From Enchytraeus crypticus (taxonomy: Eukaryota; Annelida; Clitellata; Enchytraeida; Enchytraeidae), in the NCBI GenBank assembly GCA_905160935.1, contig CAJHZI010000892.1, positions 62,001 through 126,000 of the forward strand: DNA of 64,000 nucleotides, in the 5' to 3' direction. Below the pieces are notes generated by a model. The model was not told the DNA's origin. It did not search any database and saw only the letters and a list, made by a program, of their open reading frames with translations. Below, piece by piece: positions 21,941 to 32,757 of the stretch; positions within the stretch are counted from its first letter, which is position 1; every line of letters starts with the position of its first letter. A program made the position numbers and the translations under genes.

Positions 21941-24369
21941 GATGATGGTTGATTTAAGTGCGATTCTTCACCACACGGGGAAGTAGAAGTGCGCTCAGAT
22001 TCCCCTCCCATCTCGCTCATCTCCAAATCCGATATCAAAGAAAATTGCTCCCTGCCAATCAGCTGACTGATGCGCTCCTGCCTCATTCCCGTAGCACCAG
22101 GCTGTTGTTGATGTAGCAGTGGCGGACCAAGCTGCTGCTGATCAGATCTCGTGGGAGCAGACTGAGCTCTACCGAGAGGCTGTATCAGAGCGTTGAACTT
22201 TAGACTGGACGGACGGTTGACGTGAAACGGAGAGAGCAGGTCAGCCATGGGTTGAGCGAAGCCATCCTACGGCGGCTGAGCGGTGGCGGAGACAGGACGC
22301 AGATGAACCTGAGGGGTCAACCCAGCCGGTGAGCCGATCGGGTTCTGCTGCACGCGACCCATGAACATCCACGTGGATTGCCTCACTGCGGAGTCACCAC
22401 TCACAGTGGCCAGGCTTGAGAGCTGAGGCCCTGCCCCTTGCAGTGGTATGTGGGTTGAGGAATGCGGTGGGGGAAGGGAGCCAGAAGATCCAGGTGGGCT
22501 CACGGTTAACACGATACGCTGTCGATCAAAGCCCTGATTAAGATGTTGTTGCTCCTGGAGATTGAAATGAAGCACCGGCTGAATCTGAAGGCACGACGAC
22601 TGCAACTTCTTCTTCTGTATCTTATGAAGTGTCTGACGGCTGCGATTATCAATTCGGTCATGCTTCTCATGCTGTTGACGATGATTTTCAGCACCGTGTT
22701 GTTCATGATGATTTTCATCACACTGCAGATCATGATGTTTTCCAGCACCGAGCAGTTCATAATACCTTTCTGCACCGTGCTGTTCATGATGATCTTCAGC
22801 ACCGAGCTGTTCATGATGAACTTCAGCACTAAACTGTTCATAATGACCTCCAGCACAATGCTGTTCATGATGATCTTCGGCACCGAGCTGTTCATGATGA
22901 TCTTCAGCACCGAGCTGTTCGTGATAATCTTCAAAATCGAGCTGTTCAAGATGATCTTCAGCATTATTCTGTTCATGATGACTTCCAGCACCGTGCTGTT
23001 CATGATAACCTTCAGCACCGAGCTGTTCAAGGTGATCTTCAGCACCGAGCAGTTCATGATGATCTTCAGCACTATGTTGTTCATGACGATCTTCAGCACC
23101 ATGCTGTTCATGATAACCTTCAGCACCAATCTGTTCATGAAGATCTTACCCTTGCTGAACATGATCAGCACAGCGATGTTCATGATGTACGTCAGCTCTA
23201 TACTGTTCAAGATGATCTTTAGCACCATATTGATTAGGAACACTTTCATGAGCATCCGTTAATTGTTTTACTCTCTCTTTTCTCTTGAATGCTAGCAGCT
23301 TATCGCTTTGTTCTATGCAAAATTTCATACTTCCCTTGATCTTCTCGTCAGATACACTTACTGCGGACCCTGGAGTTAGATACGTGAGGTTGCTACCTTG
23401 ACTCTCTCCCAGAACTGACTTGATGCAGGTAACAGCTGCCTGTGAGGCTGTTAAGTTGTCCTTGAAAGGGTAGATTAAACTCACTTCTGACTCACGTAGC
23501 ATTGGCTTCATTCCAATTTCTAACCCTGACGCACCGAGCACAGTTGGCGTACCAAAACGAGGTGTCTGCTCAAAAATTGAAATCGGAGTGTCTCTCCCCA
23601 CCTTAACTTCTGAGGAGTCATCGATGAACAGGGATATGCAATTACTATTAGACTGGTTGACTGGGACAGAACCGGCAAATCCAGACTTTCTCTTGTCGGA
23701 CAAGGATTCCTGTAGGATCAGTTGATTGAACTGATGTTCGGAAGATCGACTAGGGGAGTCCACCTCCAGCTCAGCATTAGAAACAAACGTAAGAGCTGTG
23801 TTGACTACCACAGAAGCCTTGACGACGTAACATATTTCAGAGACCTTGACAAATACTTTTTTGGAATAATCTTCCTGGTAGGATTCAGTTTTCGGTATTT
23901 TTGTGGAATCTCCAGCGGCCCCATTAGAGGATTCTCTGGATAAATCAGAGGTTCTGCAGCCAGGTGGCGTCTGATTCAGCATTATCTCCCGAATAGGGGA
24001 CTTTTCTGTAGCAACACTTTGAACTACTAGATGAAGCTTCTTCCTCGACACTGCATCCTCCTCATTCAGAGCTTTCCTCAGCCCCTCCATCACCCTTGAG
24101 CTGTCCCCTACAACCTGCAGTCCTTCTGATCCAGACTCGGAAGTGACGTGGATTGGAGCTGGATTAGAGGAACCGCTAGGAGCTTTCGGACCCGGAAACG
24201 GAAGGCCAGACTTTGTATTAAAGATTTCCGAGTTTATCAATGCTTGCTCAGCCTCAATAGAAAACAAGAAGGGTCTTTTGCCAGAATAGGAGGGTAACCC
24301 TGTTGCGCCGAGGTTCTCGAATTCGCCAAGCAGGAGCGAAGGGGAATGAGCAAAGATTTGGGAATTCAT
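21877..24369 (-). CDS. Unrecognised 2.5-kb reading frame with 9-residue repeats and two internal stops
   Basis: One minus-strand frame is open from 24369 (and upstream to about 24490) to the TGA at 21877, apart from a TAA at 23146-23148 and a TAG at 22267-22269. Segment 1 (about 407 aa) is Ser-rich and probably disordered. It runs into a nine-residue repeat, consensus HHEQLGAED, of about 18-19 units (roughly 22680-23250) that continues on both sides of the TAA. Segment 2 is basic then Gln/Pro/Ser-rich. Segment 3 (from MADLLSPFHVN) is polar with a Gln-rich patch and ends in SINE sequence. The region is much more GC-rich than its surroundings. I do not recognise the family. The TAA replaces a GAA of the repeat (GGG TAA GAT for GCT GAA GAT), which suggests nonsense decay; it also creates a donor-like AAGG^GTAAGA. 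It may be a decaying gene, a retroelement-associated frame or a large exon. Confidence 0.5.
22675..23255 (-). repeat. 27-bp coding-type minisatellite (HHEQLGAED repeat)
   Basis: About 18-19 units of 27 bp, minus-strand form GAAGATCATCATGAACAG + CTCGGTGCT. The frame length (27) keeps all units in register, and copies differ at scattered positions. Long frames on the plus strand and in other minus frames are by-products. Confidence 0.9.
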
Positions 24370-24555
24370 GGGAAGTAATGTTGAAATCCTGGAAGGAGAC
24401 TCATGGAGTATGTTGGAGCTGCTCGACAGAATTTCGTCAGAAGAAGGAGGCGAGTAGGGACGGAAGCAGGATTGATAGGGAAGCCCCGGAGACAGGATGG
24501 GTTCTTAGCTGGAGAGCAAGGAAGGTGAATCTGGAACATCCACTGGAGAAACTGA

Positions 24556-25330
24556 CTATCCCTGCAGGGATGACGACGACCCTGGCTTCATCGTTAGTAA
24601 TGATAGAGGAAGAGCCTTCGAATCTTGAACATTGAATCCAGCTGTAGTTGCAGCATCTCTGGGACCATAGTACTCACCTTGAGAATTAAATGTACCAATT
24701 ACACAGATGGTATTAAATCGCTGCACACAGATAGACAATCTCTGTCTTAGGAAGCAAGTTTCACGTTTTTCACCTGTCACGGAAGAAAGTTTCTTGCCTA
24801 AAGAGGAGATGAATTTATTGCCCTCATCATTCATTGGGCCTAACGTCTCAAAAGCCAGAGGGATGAAGCAGTAGCTAGTACAGAGTTCACTGTACTTGGC
24901 CGTTTTCCTATCTGCAGCCAGTTCAGCTACTTCACCCGCTGACATAGATGAAAAATTCAGGTATGATTTGGTTAGGGAACCAATCACTGTGACGTCCCAC
25001 AGCAGCGATTTACCTTCAGCCCACGGGATCAGGGAGAGGCCATCTGGTCTCTAACCATCTGATGTAGACAAGCCTGTTGGTTCCTTAATGGCTGGACAAC
25101 CAGCTTTATTCAGCGCATGCCACACAATGTCATTAAGATTATGATGTCTGAGGGTCCTACCTGCACTCTTGCGACAAGAAAGTCTGTGATATCCTCTAGC
25201 ATCAACTACGCTGCCACACATACATTTATGGGGTTCACATAACTTTGTGCCTAACTGTAGGCCAACAGCTATCCTTACAGCCTCGTGTTCAAGATTCAAA
25301 CCACAAGAAGCTATTGGAAGAGAGCAAATA
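24556..25330 (-). pseudogene. Retroelement ORF C-terminal region, 5'-truncated
   Basis: The minus strand encodes LPIASCGLNLEHEAVRIAVG, a Cys/His stretch (CEPHKCMCGSVVDARGYHRL), RRSAGR-like CRKSAGR, then after a TAG (25048-25050) RPDGLSLIPWAEGKSLLWD, AADRKTAKYSEL, LAFETLGPMN and RLSICVQRFNTICV. This order is what I know from the region downstream of reverse-transcriptase domains in many invertebrate retroelement ORFs. The TAG falls where relatives have a Lys. The 5' end stops at an AAT microsatellite (25325-25400). At about 24676 the frame meets a perfect donor-like CAAG^GTGAGT. Confidence 0.75.
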
Positions 25331-25394
25331 TAATAATAATAACGTAATAATAATATGTTAAATAATATATAATAACATATAATAATAATAATAA

Positions 25395-25577
25395 TAACAC
25401 GCATTATAGTGAAATGATCAACTGTGTTGATATCTATCACTTTTAATACCACATGTTTTATCCATTAGGCAATTTAGTCCATTTTCCTTGTTGCCAGTCC
25501 ACTGAATGTCCGAGATTTTACTCTCAGATCAGCGCGGCCGGGATTCGAACCCACGAGGGTTCAATTCACCTCAAGGA
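25395..25577 (-). repeat. tRNA-derived SINE-like family B
   Basis: 'gattttactctcagatcagc' and box-B complement 'gggattcgaaccc'. Sits at the 5' side of the retroelement fragment. Confidence 0.75.
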
Positions 25578-26188
25578 ATATAATAATGATTTATAATGAA
25601 ACTAGGTATGGGAAATAAATATGCTTTAATTAAACAGTATAATAAAGATATAAAACAAATAGACACTAAATATAACCTAGCAGAGAGTGATGTTTATGAT
25701 CTTGCCCAGGACCGGTATCAGTGGAGACAGAAGGTTAAAGAGGCTGCTCTGGTGTCCACAAATTGACGTTATTGAGAGAAAATAAGAAGAGATTTTATAA
25801 TGAGATTTTATTTTCTTATATATTTTATATATGATCAAATATCGATAATGAAATTGTTCCTTTGTTACAAATTGGGCTATCAACAGATTTGCATTTGGTG
25901 ATGTCTTATGAAAGTACCCAAATTTCAAAGTATCTTGTTCTTGTTAAAGAAGTTTTTTGGATATTTTTAAATTCGTAGGTCTTCAAATAAAGTGTAGCAT
26001 GTCTTTAGCTTCACACTATTCAGTGACTATTCGTTTTAACGTTAATTATTCACTAAACATACAATCCCGATGGTGATATATATTTTACTTAACTTCATCG
26101 ATGCATATGATTTGTTTAATGCTATTGATTTCAGAACATGAAATTTTATTATACATTTTTACAATTTAACATCAGATAATTTGAAACT
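25578..26188. other. Upstream region of the glycosyltransferase-like gene
   Basis: AT-rich unique DNA containing the presumed promoter and 5' UTR. A frame at 25677-25928 on the minus strand has no coding signature. No clear TATA or initiator can be singled out. Confidence 0.4.
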
Positions 26189-28015
26189 ATGAGAAAGGCC
26201 AGAAGAAAACTAATCATATTGGGATGTGTTGTTGTCGTCTGTGTTATAGTCTTTCATTTTCAGTTTCAACGCAGAATTGAGAAAGAGAGAAATCTGTATT
26301 CAAATCAAGATGTTAATGAAGTGTATAATTTCAGGACACTACCAGAAAAGAATGAGATGAACAACAATCTTCACCTCAGTGTAAAATTAGATCACAGTGA
26401 GGGAGAGGATAAATTAATCTCTGATCAGTCGCCAGATGGCACTGATATTGACATAGATGAAACAGTGAGAAAAATTAAAGCTCAAGAATCGCAGAGAAAT
26501 CTTGATGACAGTTTCCTCCCTGTGCCTTTGAGTAACTTAAACACCTCAGTTCTTCAAATCAGCGATAATGTATCTGATAGTTCATTAAGAGATTTTGTAT
26601 CAAGGGTTTACTTAAATCTGAATCAGATCTCAAGCCATTCTTCTAATCTTCTACATAGAAATTCATACAGCTCTGAAATGGTTGCTCTGAACAAGACTAA
26701 TCAATCTGCTTCGGTTGAATCAACTGGTAGTCTAGATAAACCTGTGAATTCTCATTCAATAGTGACTAGGACCCAAGAACCGTATAAAGATTCTCATCTG
26801 AAAATTAAGTTAACAGACCGTAATGGTCTTAGATTCTCTAGTCTGTCAACATCTGCAAGTCCAACTCTACATTCTTTATCTTTAGATAAACTTGACAAGT
26901 TGTCACGTAATGGAATAAACATTACTAGTAATATAAATAATAAAAACAAAAGGAAAAATATATCCACTTCTTCTATTGACAGTGATAAGGAAGATCTTCA
27001 ACATATAAATGCTGATGGAATATTCAATGCTGAGAAGTTTGCTAAGGACACTTTTGCGGAAGATACAAGTGACTTCAAAAAAGAAGCTTTACCAATGAAA
27101 CCCTTTACACAGCTTCATCCTATGAAATCAAAAGAAAATAGCTCTCCCAATGATTTGGAAAACAAAAATGTCAATTCACAATTAGCAAAGGGAAAGAGCT
27201 CAATGTCAAATGTAGAAGAGGGTATAAAAATTGTTTCCATGTCCTTATATGGAACAAATAGGCGTTACATTGTCGGAGCACTGCGTAACGCTGAACTAAT
27301 CATACGATATTTTCCAGGCTGGACTCTACGTATATACGCCATATCACCTGCCAGTACCTCTGCGTCGAAACATCCTCCTCTATCCTCTGACGTAGTGGAA
27401 TCTCTGCGAAATCTCGGCGCCGACATCCAGTATGTGACTCCAGAACTAGACTTTGTGCCTCCGATGATGTGGCGCTTCCTGGTTGCGGACGATTTATCAG
27501 TCGAGAGATTTATAGTTCGAGATTCGGATTCGAGGTTGAGCGAGCGTGATGCGGCGTGTGTGGCTGCTTGGACTCAGTCGGACAAGGCTTTTCTCTCCAT
27601 CAGGGATCATCCCAGTCACGCTGGTTACGCCATTTCCGGTGGACTCTGGGGAGGTTGCCCTGCTCCCCTCAGAAACATTCTACGAAGATCTTGGCTTGAC
27701 CTAATGAAAGGACTTTCGGCGGACTACCTCAGCGACATGAATTTTCTTAACGATATCGTGTGGCCGAAAGTGAAAGATTGGCATTTGCACTCCTGCGACA
27801 GTGTTTCCTGCGATAAATGGCCGTCGGCTTTTCCGTTTCCAGTGGAACGAAGAGGGTATGAGCATGTAGGGGCAGTTTATAATGAGCATGATCTAGTGAG
27901 ACCAGAAGATGCTAAGATATTGTTACGTGCTGAGACAAATGTGAACTGTCTACCTAATAACACAATTTCGGCAAGTGTTCGGTTGACTGAAGTTTTAAAA
28001 TTTCTTAGGAGGTAA
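26189..28015 (+). CDS. Type II membrane protein with glycosyltransferase-like domain (DxD), single exon
   Basis: A 608-residue intronless frame. Residues 1-7 are basic (MRKARRK), followed by a hydrophobic helix at about 8-26 (LIILGCVVVVCVIVFHF): a signal anchor giving a lumenal C-terminus. Residues about 30-340 are a polar, Ser/Asn/Lys-rich stem with several N-x-S/T sites. The conserved domain starts near 346 (IKIVSMSLYG) and has RNAELIIRYFPGWTLRIY, MMWRFLVADD, FIVRDSDSRL (D445-S-D447, a DxD-like metal/nucleotide-sugar site), SIRDHPSHAGY and GGLWGG. I know this pattern from uncharacterised glycosyltransferase-like proteins of animals and bacteria; the sugar and acceptor are unknown. The ATG is the first in frame and precedes the anchor directly. 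The lack of introns, unlike its neighbours, may indicate a retrogene or horizontal origin of the domain. Real gene: high; GT activity: inferred. Confidence 0.85.
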   Translation: MRKARRKLIILGCVVVVCVIVFHFQFQRRIEKERNLYSNQDVNEVYNFRTLPEKNEMNNNLHLSVKLDHSEGEDKLISDQSPDGTDIDIDETVRKIKAQESQRNLDDSFLPVPLSNLNTSVLQISDNVSDSSLRDFVSRVYLNLNQISSHSSNLLHRNSYSSEMVALNKTNQSASVESTGSLDKPVNSHSIVTRTQEPYKDSHLKIKLTDRNGLRFSSLSTSASPTLHSLSLDKLDKLSRNGINITSNINNKNKRKNISTSSIDSDKEDLQHINADGIFNAEKFAKDTFAEDTSDFKKEALPMKPFTQLHPMKSKENSSPNDLENKNVNSQLAKGKSSMSNVEEGIKIVSMSLYGTNRRYIVGALRNAELIIRYFPGWTLRIYAISPASTSASKHPPLSSDVVESLRNLGADIQYVTPELDFVPPMMWRFLVADDLSVERFIVRDSDSRLSERDAACVAAWTQSDKAFLSIRDHPSHAGYAISGGLWGGCPAPLRNILRRSWLDLMKGLSADYLSDMNFLNDIVWPKVKDWHLHSCDSVSCDKWPSAFPFPVERRGYEHVGAVYNEHDLVRPEDAKILLRAETNVNCLPNNTISASVRLTEVLKFLRR

Positions 28016-28154
28016 TGCAAACTGTCGAGTTTTCTGTTAATTTTTACCTATTTGATTTTGGCATGCCTACTGTAGCTTATACCTCTCACTCTCAAGCATT
28101 TTTAAGCCTCATGATTTCGGCTCTTACTGAAGTGTACATCATTATATCGTGATA

Positions 28155-28300
28155 TGATATACTATGGACTGATTATCTGGATTTTGGAATTTGCACCGTT
28201 TTTGGAGCTTCTTTTTGCTCGCCGGCTTGATTTTGTCGTAATAGTGCTCGATGTTGTCATTGATGACAGTAGCACTCTAATTGTTGTTATTATTACTATT
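28155..28300 (+). repeat. SINE-like family F
   Basis: Modules 'ggattttggaatttgcaccg', 'ctttttgctcgccggcttga' and 'agtgctcgatgttgtcattg'. Follows the glycosyltransferase-like gene by about 140 bp. Confidence 0.7.
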
Positions 28301-29805
28301 ATGATCTCTGTTTATGCTTGTAGCTCACATTGTTTTTAAAACTGATCCATTATCGCTTTCATTATGCCTCGTTGACCTTATACAGTCTGAAGATACCCAG
28401 ATTTTATGAGTTATTCTAATTGATTAAATTGTGTTGTAGATAATTAGTTAGAAAATATAGTTTGAAGTTCTTTGAAATTCAAAATTATGTATTTAATTCT
28501 TTTTATTAAAATTTTCATAAGTGATCAAGTGTCTATATACATTTTAGATAGTGCAATTATATTAATTCACACTAACAAATTGATGTTCTATATAGTGATT
28601 TCATATATTTTATATTAAATTATTTTTAAATTATTCTTTAATTAAATTGACTTTATATTCTAGAGATGACTTTTATAAAATCAAATATAGCTATCTCTTA
28701 TTCAATTGTTGTTATTTAATTAAAGCTGATGCGTTTTCAGTTGACTGTACAAAACTTTATGTAGGAAAAATTTCATGTTTCGCATAAATGTTTCAAAAGG
28801 CAACGATTACTAATAACCATGGAGAGGAAGGAGGAAATAGGTCTTAAAACAAGCATCTGTGTTTCCTGATCCAGTGTGCCGTTATGGTTTATGGTTATGG
28901 TTTAAATTTGTAATTTTTGCATTTAATCAATCATACCTCTTTTATATCAGGAGGATATAGGCTACTTCTGTAACATTCCTCTATAACTGTTTTGATTACT
29001 ATACATACTGTGTTCCATATCTAACGTAACTATTGCATTTTTATTTATTAAACATTTTTCTTGTTTCCATTGACTATAATTAATTATTGTAAATATCTAT
29101 TTTTATGCAGTAAACCTACACCGAAATTTGTAGCTGCTTAGAGTGTAGGCCCTATGATATTTACGTACATATGTATCTAAAGTCACGTAGGCCGGAATTT
29201 ATACCATTTGGAATGTGTGTTGTTTGTATTGCCTTGACTAATCAATGGTTTACGCCACTATTGATGTTTAAACCGCGGATTATCTCTCTGGTAACTACGG
29301 TCATTACTCTTTTAGTGTAGTATCTTTATCTTTTTGCGTTAATAAAATCACAGGAGGCTGAATCCATATTTCGATAAAGCGCAATATCTTGGCCTCTGTG
29401 AACATGCTGTTGGGATAAGAGGGAAGCCTTCCTCCTAGTTTTATGCCGAGTTAACGATAAGTCTGCACATTTCTTTAACATTTATTTTATAGCGAACCTA
29501 CAAACAGTGCCGAGGCATCAGGAAATAGAGGAGCTTGATTCTAGGCTAGAACATTTCATAAACTGAAATATCTAGCTCCTTATTGCTTATATGGACAATT
29601 AAGAAACCGGTTGAAAGCCAGCTAGGGGCTGAGCACCGAATTTAAGGAGCTTTAGCCTCCCGGCCTTTACCCTAGTCTAGTCCCTGGACCCTTAGCCTCC
29701 TTATCCTGACCCTGTCTTCAGTTATTTTGTAATTTTAGAATCAATTTATTGCTCATGATTTAATCTGATCCAGTTTTTCACTTTTATTTGTCAAGCGACG
29801 AACAA
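28301..29805. other. Intergenic AT-rich DNA
   Basis: Unique sequence with no convincing frame on either strand. It probably includes the 3' UTR of the preceding gene (ATTAAA near 28423, AATAAA near 29340). Confidence 0.4.
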
Positions 29806-29809
29806 ATTG

Positions 29810-30028
29810 ATGACGAATATAATTCTATTATTATTAATTCTATTATTATTTTATTCTATTATTATTATTAATTCTATTATTATTTTATTCTATTATTATT
29901 TTATTCTATTATTATTTTATTATATTATTATTTTATTCTATTATTGTTTTATTCTATTATTATTTTATTCTATTATTATTTTATTCTATTATTATTTTAT
30001 TCTATTATTATTTTATTCTATTAATTAT
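29810..30028. repeat. 15-bp ATT-rich minisatellite
   Basis: About 13 units of 'tattattattttattc'-like sequence; open in one frame only because the unit is a multiple of three. Confidence 0.9.
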
Positions 30029-30785
30029 GTCATTATACAAATATACTGGATCAGTGGTTCAGAGTGCACAGGGTGCTTTAATGCTTATAAACATTTTTAT
30101 ATTATCACTTGGCTTCAATATATCTACAGGTTATACTTAATTTGTTGTCATAACCACTGACAATAGCAATAAGCAGCCTCTCCTTTAAATATCCGCTATT
30201 TTATCATCCTTTAAATATCCGCTACTTTATCATCAGCAGAGACTGGTGATGCACATCTACATGTATATTTCTGATAAATTAATAAATCTGATATCGCTCG
30301 ATCATATACGTGCATAGTTTATCATAAGCATAACATATTATGATAACTATGCATAATTATATAGTTTGCATGTGCGTCTTTATTTAGACAAATCTGATCA
30401 TCTCATGACTGTATCCGTCTATTTTAAAATAACATATCAAAACGATTGATAGGAGAGTTGAATTTCATTACTCATATATCGATCATATGCTGGTATAAAT
30501 TATAATATTCGAGATTTCATTTGGTAGATAATATATAGGTTCAGAGCTTGCATGGTTGTAAGTTTATATAGGCTTATTATACCCAAATTAGAATCCTATG
30601 ATTCTTTGAATCCTTTGGTTAGGCAGCCCATAGGCTTTATAGCTAGCCTACATGAATAGTAGTCATTTTAATAGCAGCCTAACTACATATGAAAACCATG
30701 CATCCTTTTGGAAGACTTATCCCAGTAATGTGAGTTACTCATTCTTAGAAAAAAAAGTCTCAAGTACGTGATCCGTATCCTATCT
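30029..30785. other. Intergenic DNA with a short duplication and a hairpin
   Basis: A 28-bp direct duplication (tttaaatatccgctatttta) near 30185-30235 and an inverted repeat at 30311-30354 with a near-perfect 15-bp stem. Otherwise unique. Confidence 0.5.
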
Positions 30786-30789
30786 TAGA

Positions 30790-30990
30790 CATAATAATAA
30801 AAACACATTATAGTGAAATGATCAACTATGTTGATATCTATCACTTTTAGTACCAAATATTATATCCGTTAGGCAATTTAGTCCATTTTCCGTGTAGCCA
30901 GTCCAGTGAATGTCCGAGATTTTACTCTCAGATCAGCGCGGCTGGGATTCGAAACCACGAGAGTTCGATTCACCTCAAGGTCTGTCATTT
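30790..30990 (-). repeat. tRNA-derived SINE-like family B
   Basis: 'attttactctcagatcagcg' and 'gggattcgaaaccacgag', as in the copies at 25395 and 38430. Confidence 0.75.
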
Positions 30991-32757
30991 AAAACTTCAT
31001 GACGTTATCTACACCCTTAACCATTGCGCTATTGAGACATGACAACTTCAAGCATTACACATATGTGAGACAAATCCGAATCTTTTTAAAGTTTTTTGTT
31101 AAAGAGGCTCAAAGACCTATACATAAAGCCTCGTCATACTCGACTACAGGACTTTGTCATTCAATCATGGCATGGTTATAGATCTTTGGGTTATAATGTC
31201 AATGCTGACAATGGCATTCAGTCATGGCATGGCTATAATGTCAGTGTTGCATTATATAAGGAATAAACAATATTTCAGAAGTACCATAAACTTGGGTTAT
31301 GCAAATTAATTACATTAGCAATTACTAATTACTAATTCCGGATTCCATCATTAACTTTGAAGCATTTTTGTTGCCATGTTTAACGGAAGTCTTCGGGGTC
31401 CCCGTTGATCATGTGACAAGGAGATGTAAATATAACAATGGCGGTTAATTGTCGGCACTGGATTGACTTCATATTAATGGATAGTTTAATACCACTGTAT
31501 ACTAAACCCATATTGCAATGTAACTTTTGATTACCCAATTTTAGATGTATGGGTTTAAAAAATAATAATTTTTTTGTTAAACTATGAAAAACTTAGAAAA
31601 TCATTTTATAAAAATAAAGTGATGATTTTTAATCCCTGCCAAAGTTTTAACTTTACGTTATTCATCGCCCTATATCTAAATCTGCAAAACAATAATTTAT
31701 AAACTGCTGCATTTAACCCCAATCATAGCAGCAACAGCATTTCTTCTATTTCTTTTTACGGATGGGACGAAATGCTTACATTTCGATATATTGTACGGAA
31801 ATGTGTATAGGAAAATAATATTTTGCCGGATAGTGTCGGCTGAGATTTAATGGCTTTTAAAGCACATCATATGCCTATCGCTCATTGTTGATAGAATTCC
31901 TACTCGGTACGTTCAGTTATCTGCTGGTAGGTTTGCCTGGCTTATTAATCGTCATGTGCCTGACTTGTGCTCTTCCTAATTCTCTCTAGTTCTCTAGTAG
32001 CCAGCTAATGAAATAATAGGCCTTCCTAAAAGTGTTTACTTCAGTATATAAGTGATTGTGGATCTGTTTCAGTTGCTCAATAAGTTAAAGTTTAAAGTGT
32101 AAGCGCTGGGTTCTTTAAATTATTTATTTTAGAATTTTTTAAATTATTATATCCTTACCTACTTTTATTCATTTTGAAAAGTTTTAGAATATTAATATTA
32201 GGAATTAGTTTAAAGTGTAAAGTTCAATAAATAACACTTTACGTTTATATTACATTACATTACATCGACATTACATTACATTTACATTACATTAAATTTC
32301 ATTTCAAACACATTTGCAAAGTTTATTTTAATAAGTTAAGTTTTTATTCTGTTTTTAATTAATATGTATTCTTGGTATATATATGTATATAGAAATATGT
32401 TAAAATTAAATATTGTTAGATCGTTAAAGAAAGATTGCAATATAATATTATCCTTGAATTTCTATGCTTTTAGTGTTAGAGGTAATAACAAATATAATAT
32501 TTAAAATATAAAATTTCTACTTAGGTGAATGTGCCTTTTGTTAATTCTCTGAATAAACATTATAGATATATTTAATACCCGTTTCAACTGTCAGTGTTCA
32601 TATGCAAAGAACTCAACTTAAATTAGGAGTCAGTTGTTTATAAAATTAATTTATAATTTTTTTGCCAATTTCTAAAAATTTATATGTAATTTCAGCCAAT
32701 AACAGTACAATAGATTATATATTCATTTAAAATCTCCGAGAACAAGATCTGAACAAG
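30991..32757. other. Intergenic DNA upstream of cystatin B
   Basis: AT-rich unique DNA; a TACAT-rich stretch lies at 32250-32295. The cystatin promoter should lie near its right end, but no motif is decisive. No gene seen. Confidence 0.4.

Noticed and set aside
22506-23262. Frames of 239-249 codons on both strands
   Set aside because: By-products of the 27-bp repeat. The frame continuous with the flanking 2.5-kb reading frame is the better candidate.
21877-25330. Alternative genetic code in which TAA/TAG are read as Gln
   Set aside because: The CHMP1, cystatin, GPCR and EML-like genes end normally, two of them in TAA or TAG where the family ends. Where retroelement relatives are recalled, the stop replaces Lys rather than Gln.
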